Made by a program: the position numbers and the translations under genes. From Azospirillum brasilense (GTDB taxonomy: Bacteria; Pseudomonadota; Alphaproteobacteria; Azospirillales; Azospirillaceae): 64,000 nucleotides of DNA. The stretch's first letter is position 1, and every line of letters begins with the position of its first letter. Shown one piece after another: positions 59,922 to 64,000 of this stretch. The notes below the pieces were generated by a model. That model worked only from the letters and a program-made list of their open reading frames with translations, ran no database searches and was not told where the DNA came from. The DNA lies in the NCBI RefSeq assembly GCF_007827815.1, contig NZ_VITH01000005.1, positions 62,001-126,000 on the forward strand, written 5' to 3'.

Positions 59922-60683
59922 TCACCCCCGCTGCGCCAGCCGCTCCATCTCCTTCGCCCAGCCCGCGTAGTTCTTGTGGAAATCGGCCAGCGCCGGATCG
60001 TTCCGGGTGCGCTCGGCCATCGCCTGCATCAGCGGCGCCTGGGCCGCCGCCAGTTCCCGCGCGTCGGTGCGCCGCGTCGCCGTCAGGAAGGAGGACAGGC
60101 TGGTCACCAGCTTTCCCCCCGCCGGGGCCGCGGCCATCTTCGCCAGATCGTTGACGATCCACGGCATGTATTTCAGCACATAGTCGGCGTAGGTGCGCAT
60201 GACCGGCGCCTGCTCCAGCAGGTCGGCGCGCTCGCGGTCGAAATCCGTGCGGTTGAGGATGGCGTGGTTGCGGTAGACGACCGGCGCCTCCGCCGAGACG
60301 TCGCACTCCCAGCCCTTGCGCGGGACCAGCAGGTCGGCCTGATCCTTTTCCTCGCGGTAGGGGTAGAAGGGCATGGTCCGGCAGCGCGACGGCTTGTCGG
60401 CGTGGATGCCGCAGAGATTGTCCGGCTGGAGCGCGGGGCAGGGAAAATGGTTCGGCAGGTAGGCGGTGGGCTGGATCAGCACCGCCACCGTCTTGCGGTT
60501 GGGCAGCCGCACGCTGGTGCCCAGCCGGGTGGCGAGGTCGTAGGATTTCGCGTTCGACCGCACCACCGTCCAGACCAGCGCCAGCGGGAAGCGGATGGCG
60601 TGGGCCACCGCGTCGGTGAGCGTCAGCGGCAGCAGCCCGTGGCAGCATTTTCCGCAGGCGGTGCAGGCGAAGCGCGGTTCCAT
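59922..60683 (-). CDS. YkgJ-family cysteine-cluster protein
   Basis: A 253-residue protein that starts MEPRFACTACGKCCHGL, with the CxxCGKCC cluster of the YkgJ/UPF0153 family, predicted to bind zinc or an Fe-S cluster. Further cysteines lie in FPCPALQPDNLCGIHADKP and SRCRTMPFYPY, as usual in the family. The C-terminal 120 residues are helical and less conserved. Function unknown. It lies 15 bp after the YchJ gene, likely in one transcript. Confidence 0.88.
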   Translation of the reverse strand: MEPRFACTACGKCCHGLLPLTLTDAVAHAIRFPLALVWTVVRSNAKSYDLATRLGTSVRLPNRKTVAVLIQPTAYLPNHFPCPALQPDNLCGIHADKPSRCRTMPFYPYREEKDQADLLVPRKGWECDVSAEAPVVYRNHAILNRTDFDRERADLLEQAPVMRTYADYVLKYMPWIVNDLAKMAAAPAGGKLVTSLSSFLTATRRTDARELAAAQAPLMQAMAERTRNDPALADFHKNYAGWAKEMERLAQRG

Positions 60684-60698
60684 GGTCCGGGTCCGCCC

Positions 60699-61178
60699 TC
60701 AGCGGCCGCAGCAGGCCTTGAACTTCTTCCCCGACCCGCAGGGGCAGGGCTCGTTGCGGCCGACCTTGACGACCCGGCGCGGCTCGCCCTTCGGGTTCAC
60801 CTCGCCCGCGCTGTAGAGCCACTGGCCGTCGATGCGGCGGAAGGAGGCCCGCTCGTGGTGGCGCATGTCCTGGCCGTCGCGGCGGAACTGGATGAGGAAT
60901 TCGACAATGCCCTCGTCGCCCTCCTCCGTCGCGCGCAGCACGTCGAGCCGCTGCCAGTCGCACTCGTCGGCCACCCGCTCCGCCTCGGCGCGGTTGAAGT
61001 CCTCGCGGATCTCCGGCGCGTGGGTGCGCTCCACATGGTCGAGGTCGTGGCGCACGAAGGCGGTGTAGCGCGACCGCATCAGCGCCTCGGCCGTCGCGGC
61101 GGGCGCGCCGGCCAGGATCGGGCCGCAGCAGGTCTCGAAGGAAAGGCCCGAACAGCAGGGGCAGGCGGAGGAGGTCAT
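60699..61178 (-). CDS. YchJ-family protein with two SEC-C-type cysteine motifs
   Basis: A 159-residue protein beginning MTSSACPCCSGLSFETCCGP, with SEC-C-type cysteine clusters at both ends (the C-terminal one is NEPCPCGSGKKFKACCG). The middle has ALMRSRYTAFVRHDLDHVERTH and FLIQFRRDGQDMRHHERASF, diagnostic of the UPF0225/YchJ family. It resembles an NTF2-like fold capped by zinc-binding motifs. Function unknown. It is the first gene of the pair with the YkgJ-type protein. Confidence 0.9.
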   Translation of the reverse strand: MTSSACPCCSGLSFETCCGPILAGAPAATAEALMRSRYTAFVRHDLDHVERTHAPEIREDFNRAEAERVADECDWQRLDVLRATEEGDEGIVEFLIQFRRDGQDMRHHERASFRRIDGQWLYSAGEVNPKGEPRRVVKVGRNEPCPCGSGKKFKACCGR

Positions 61179-61275
61179 GGCGCGCGGGTCCGTCGGTGGG
61201 TCCGGGGCTGGTGTGGCAGGATGGGCCACCCCGGTCAAGCGCTGCGGACCGAACACAACGGATGGGCAGGGTAGG

Positions 61276-61677
61276 TCAGGCCGAACGGGCGCGGCGCGGT
61301 TCGGACGGGGTGTGGACCGCCGGCTTCACGATGGCGCGCAGCTCCTCGAGGAAGGCGCGGCCGGTGTCGGTGAGCGTGACGATCTTGCGGCGGCGTTCGC
61401 GCGGGTCTTCCTGGGCCTGGACGAGGTCGAGTCCGGCCTTCCCGAAGCTGTGCCAGCGGCTGAGCGCGGCGACGTTGCGCGACGCGGAGGATTGGGCGAT
61501 GCCCAGGCGTTCCGCAAGCTCGCCGATGGAAATCCCTTCGTTCTGCGCGATCGTCATGAAGGACAGCGCGTACTGGATCGGCAGGTCGGGATCGAGCTTG
61601 CGAAACGCCTCGAGCACATGGACGACGGTGGTCACCTCGTCAGGGCGAACCCCGTCAGGGCGAATATGGGCCGGCAT
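61276..61677 (-). CDS. MarR-family transcriptional regulator
   Basis: A 133-residue winged-helix protein. Helix-turn-helix residues run through ISIGELAERLGIAQSSASRNVAALSRW (core: GELAERLGIAQSSASRNV), followed by the wing EDPRERRRKIVTLTDTGRAFLEEL, all MarR-typical. The N-terminus is short compared with the full family, and the tail is basic. No divergent target gene is obvious; the next 390 bp upstream appear non-coding. Confidence 0.88.
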   Translation of the reverse strand: MPAHIRPDGVRPDEVTTVVHVLEAFRKLDPDLPIQYALSFMTIAQNEGISIGELAERLGIAQSSASRNVAALSRWHSFGKAGLDLVQAQEDPRERRRKIVTLTDTGRAFLEELRAIVKPAVHTPSEPRRARSA

Positions 61678-62071
61678 CAGCGACCCTCCCCGAGCGAGGA
61701 CCCCATCGGGCCGGTGTGTAGATGATGTTCAGGCGTCCAAGCCATATCACGAATTCCCCGTTATCCCGCCGGGCGTCGAAAAAACGATCCGGAGAGGCCC
61801 AGTGGGCGTGCTCAACGAAGACCGAACGACCGCAAAACCCCAAAAAGACACACATGGCTTCCTCTCGATATCCGGAATTCGCGTTCCAATGCGCTGGGTT
61901 GAAGAAGGGAGCCGTTAGCTCGCCGGGCGGTATGGGCGGACCAATCGCCCTGTCGGCGATTCGGGGTGGTGGGTACGATGGCTTTCATCGTGGTCTCCGT
62001 GGGTTGAAGGAAGGCAGGGGTTGAAGGAAGGCGCGGCCCCGAAGGGAAACCGCAGGATCGGGTATCGCCTG
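61678..62071. other. Intergenic region, no convincing gene
   Basis: About 390 bp with only short frames of no family resemblance. It contains a near-tandem pair of GGTTGAAGGAAGGC (62002-62015 and 62019-62032) and a related GGTTGAAGAAGG sequence near 61901. It may be a remnant of a lost gene or a control region for the MarR gene. Confidence 0.4.
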
Positions 62072-62272
62072 TCAGCGGTACGCTTGCAACGTCAAAAATG
62101 ACCGGGCGTCAGAAAGGTTCCGTTCCCGGATGTGTTGGGCCGGGACATAGCCCGCTTCGGTTCCGTCCAGCCCGATGTCGCGCCGCAGATGGGCGCTCAG
62201 CGTCTCCACGCCGGCGTCGTCGCCGTCGCGGTCCAGCCACTGCCGCAGCAGGGCGTTCCACAAGGTCTGCAT
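62072..62272 (-). CDS. Small protein, DUF1127-like
   Basis: A 66-residue protein with AGGAGAGGAG just before the ATG. It begins MQTLWNALLRQWLDRDGDDAG and contains LRRDIGLDGTEAGY, similar to the LRDIGLSR tail of DUF1127 proteins, but longer and more acidic. DUF1127 proteins are small helical proteins linked to phosphate and RNA metabolism. The match is partial, so the family assignment is tentative. Confidence 0.55.
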   Translation of the reverse strand: MQTLWNALLRQWLDRDGDDAGVETLSAHLRRDIGLDGTEAGYVPAQHIRERNLSDARSFLTLQAYR

Positions 62273-62577
62273 GACTCCTCTCCTTGGTGCAGAGAAGCAA
62301 TTAATCCGCTATCGGATGATTTCCGTCAAGCCCGATTACAGCGTGCCGGACCAAGTGGTTGGGCTGCTCCGCCTTCGCCCTTGGCGAACCGCCTTTTCCA
62401 CGGTATGGAGTCCCGTCATGAAGGCGACCCCAAGTACCACCGGCATCGTGCTCTGACGCGTCCGACGCGCGGAGCCTGAACGCGCGCCCCCCGGAAGGGG
62501 AGCCCGCGGTGTGTCCCTGCGCCCGCGCGCAGGCAAAAGGCCGCCGGATCGGCGGCTCACAAGCCGTGAGTGGTTTG
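62273..62577. other. Intergenic region upstream of the acetyltransferase gene
   Basis: About 300 bp. A 46-codon frame from 62316 lacks a good ribosome binding site and is not convincing. It probably contains the promoters of the small minus-strand gene and of the acetyltransferase; no consensus was recognised and no integron attC-like element was found. Confidence 0.35.
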
Positions 62578-63213
62578 ATGGAAAACGTCTTCGAAAGCCC
62601 GTTCAAGGGCATCACGCTGGACCAGCAGGTCACCAACCCGAACATCGTCGTTGGCCGGTACAGCTATTATTCCGGCTATTATCATGGCCACAGCTTCGAC
62701 GACTGCGCCCGGTTTCTTCTCCCGGACGCGGGCGTCGACCGGTTGGTGATCGGCAGCTTCTGCTCGATCGGGTCCGGCGCGGCCTTCATCATGGCGGGTA
62801 ACCAAGGCCACCGGAACGACTGGATCAGCACCTTTCCCTTCTTCTGGATGCCCGAGGTGCCGGCGTTCGCCGGCGCGCGGAACGGCTATCGGCCGGCCGG
62901 CGACACGGTGATCGGCAATGACGTCTGGATCGGGTCGGAAGCCATCGTCATGCCCGGCGTCACCATCGGTGACGGCGCCGTGATCGGCACAAGGGCGCTG
63001 GTGACACGGGACGTCGAGCCCTACGCGATCGTGGGTGGCAACCCCGCCCGGGTGATCCGCAAGCGCTTCGACGACGCTCTCATCGCGCTGCTGCTCGAGA
63101 TGAGGTGGTGGGATTGGTCCGATGACCAGTTGCAGGGCGCCATGCCGATCCTGACCAGCGGCGACGTCGCGCTTCTGCACCGCCACTGGCAGGACGTGAT
63201 CAAACCCACCTGA
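62578..63213 (+). CDS. catB: Type B chloramphenicol/xenobiotic acetyltransferase
   Basis: A 211-residue left-handed beta-helix (hexapeptide) acetyltransferase. It begins [12 protein letters not shown] and contains [39 protein letters not shown] and [12 protein letters not shown], with the catalytic histidine in the [10 protein letters not shown] region. [20 protein letters not shown] and [14 protein letters not shown] complete the CatB/Vat signature. It transfers acetyl from acetyl-CoA to a hydroxyl of chloramphenicol or a similar xenobiotic. Chromosomal CatB proteins are common in environmental bacteria and do not by themselves show clinical resistance. Confidence 0.92.
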   Translation: MENVFESPFKGITLDQQVTNPNIVVGRYSYYSGYYHGHSFDDCARFLLPDAGVDRLVIGSFCSIGSGAAFIMAGNQGHRNDWISTFPFFWMPEVPAFAGARNGYRPAGDTVIGNDVWIGSEAIVMPGVTIGDGAVIGTRALVTRDVEPYAIVGGNPARVIRKRFDDALIALLLEMRWWDWSDDQLQGAMPILTSGDVALLHRHWQDVIKPT

Positions 63214-63224
63214 CGGCAACCTTG

Positions 63225-63258
63225 TCGGCTTCGCCTGTTCATCGGCAGGCGAAGCCGA
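63225..63258 (+). terminator. 13-bp stem hairpin after catB
   Basis: Positions 63225-63237 pair perfectly with 63246-63258, with an eight-base loop, just 12 bp behind the catB stop. There is no U-tract, so it may slow or end transcription only partly; it lies between convergent genes. Confidence 0.6.
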
Positions 63259-63292
63259 TCCCCGTGAACGACGCCGGACGCGTCCGGAACGC

Positions 63293-63979
63293 TCAAGGGG
63301 CCGGGCGGCCGCCGACGCGGGCGTCCCAGCCCAGCATCGCCACCTCGGCCACGGCCTCCAGCTCGGCGCGCTCCGCGCCGTCGCGGGCGAGGATCGACAT
63401 GCCGGCCTGCACCGTCTGCACGAAACGGGCGAGCGCGTGGAGATCGACCGAGGCCGGAATCTCGCCCTCGGCCACGGCCCGCGCCATACGCTCCGTCAGG
63501 ATATCGACCGCCGAGGCGCGCGCCGACCGCACCACCTCGCCCAGCTCGGCGTGCCCCTCGCTACCGACCGCGGAGAGCGTCACCATGCAGCCGCGCGGGA
63601 TGTCGCCGCGGCAGCCGGTGAGCGCCGCAGCCGAGTCCATCAGCAGGCCCATGACAGCCTCGCGGGCGGTGTCGGCGGTGAAGAAGCGCCCCCAGACCAG
63701 CCCCTCGTGGCTTTTGCGGTAATGGTTCAACGCCTCGACGTAGAGCGCCTCCTTCGATCCGAAGGCGGCGTAGAGGCTGGGCGAGCCGATTCCCATCGCC
63801 TCCGTCAGGTCGGCGATGGAGGTCGCCTCGTAGCCCTTGGTCCAGAACAGCCGGGTCGCCTGGGTCAGGGCGGCCTCGCGGTCGAAGGCGCGCGGCCGTC
63901 CACGCCCGCGGGCGGGCGGCGTGCCGGCCGTCTGGGCGGTCCTGTCATCGGTGCGCGGGGTCGGACGTGATTTCTGCAT
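63293..63979 (-). CDS. TetR-family transcriptional regulator
   Basis: A 228-residue repressor. After a disordered, basic N-terminus with an AT-hook-like GRGRPRAFDREAAL, the helix-turn-helix reads TSIADLTEAMGIGSPSLYAAFG, summarised as IADLTEAMGIGSPSLYAAFG, followed by SKEALYVEAL. The C-terminal domain contains GCRGDIPRGCMVTLSAVG, as in a common TetR subfamily with paired cysteines. The effector is unknown. It converges on catB, so it need not regulate it; its probable target lies to the right, outside the window. Confidence 0.92.
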   Translation of the reverse strand: MQKSRPTPRTDDRTAQTAGTPPARGRGRPRAFDREAALTQATRLFWTKGYEATSIADLTEAMGIGSPSLYAAFGSKEALYVEALNHYRKSHEGLVWGRFFTADTAREAVMGLLMDSAAALTGCRGDIPRGCMVTLSAVGSEGHAELGEVVRSARASAVDILTERMARAVAEGEIPASVDLHALARFVQTVQAGMSILARDGAERAELEAVAEVAMLGWDARVGGRPAP

Positions 63980-64000
63980 CGATCACTATTTAATCCCGCC

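Noticed and set aside
62316..62456. 46-codon plus-strand frame upstream of catB
   Set aside because: No ribosome binding site, no family resemblance, and it lies in a gap with promoter-like character.
62400..63260. Integron cassette around catB
   Set aside because: No attC-like inverse core/core sites were seen on either side; the hairpin after the gene lacks attC features.

Overview
The window is about 64 kb of very GC-rich, densely coding DNA that looks like the main chromosome of an Azospirillum-like alphaproteobacterium (Rhodospirillales). The reasons are the overall gene content, the order mutS - glnD - murJ - trpS, the group rsmI - yraN - sirB1-like - gshB, hrcA-grpE divergent from rph-rdgB-hemW, a RamB/ScfR-type regulator divergent from isocitrate lyase, a SAM-II riboswitch (a largely alphaproteobacterial RNA), many chemotaxis and two-component proteins, and a phasin-like protein. 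No tRNA, rRNA, insertion sequence, phage gene or CRISPR array was recognised. This taxonomic reading is inference from content.

Left part (1-16 kb): the tail of a DUF2383 protein, a DUF1289 protein, a KorAB 2-oxoacid:ferredoxin oxidoreductase operon that ends in a ferritin-like gene, a sulfite-oxidase-like molybdoenzyme, a soluble PAS histidine kinase, a DJ-1/PfpI-fold protein without its nucleophilic cysteine, aceA with its divergent regulator, a ferredoxin-NADP reductase, a membrane GH17 protein and an orotate-phosphoribosyltransferase-like protein with an altered PRPP motif. Middle-left (15-29 kb): a REC/HD-GYP protein facing a GGDEF cyclase (opposite c-di-GMP activities), then dnaK-dnaJ, small and hypothetical genes, a soluble chemoreceptor with a CheY, and grpE-hrcA.

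Middle (28-46 kb): rph, rdgB, hemW, a membrane chemoreceptor, folA, an MmyB-type regulator divergent from an NAD-dependent epimerase, gshB and its neighbours, rsmI, a LppC-like lipoprotein, a phasin-like protein, metZ under a SAM-II riboswitch followed by an intrinsic terminator, a STAS protein, a ribbon-helix-helix protein, a probable 27-residue membrane peptide gene with its own promoter, ribosome binding site and terminator, and mutS. Right part (46-64 kb): glnD, a PAP2 phosphatase, a plasmid-type RepA gene, a small lipoprotein, a Liv-type binding protein, a hybrid histidine kinase, murJ, trpS, pcp, two metal-binding-motif proteins, a MarR regulator, a catB-type acetyltransferase and a TetR regulator.

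The most remarkable element is at 50.2-52.4 kb. A plasmid-type replication initiator (RepA) is surrounded by eleven copies of the 13-mer GGCAATCGCCGAC (nine exact, two variants) in both orientations. Eight lie upstream and three downstream. Interleaved are five direct copies of CGAGTC and an A+T-rich patch just before repA. This is the anatomy of an iteron replicon, yet it sits between core chromosomal genes. It may be a domesticated or fused plasmid origin, or a chromosomal regulator derived from one.
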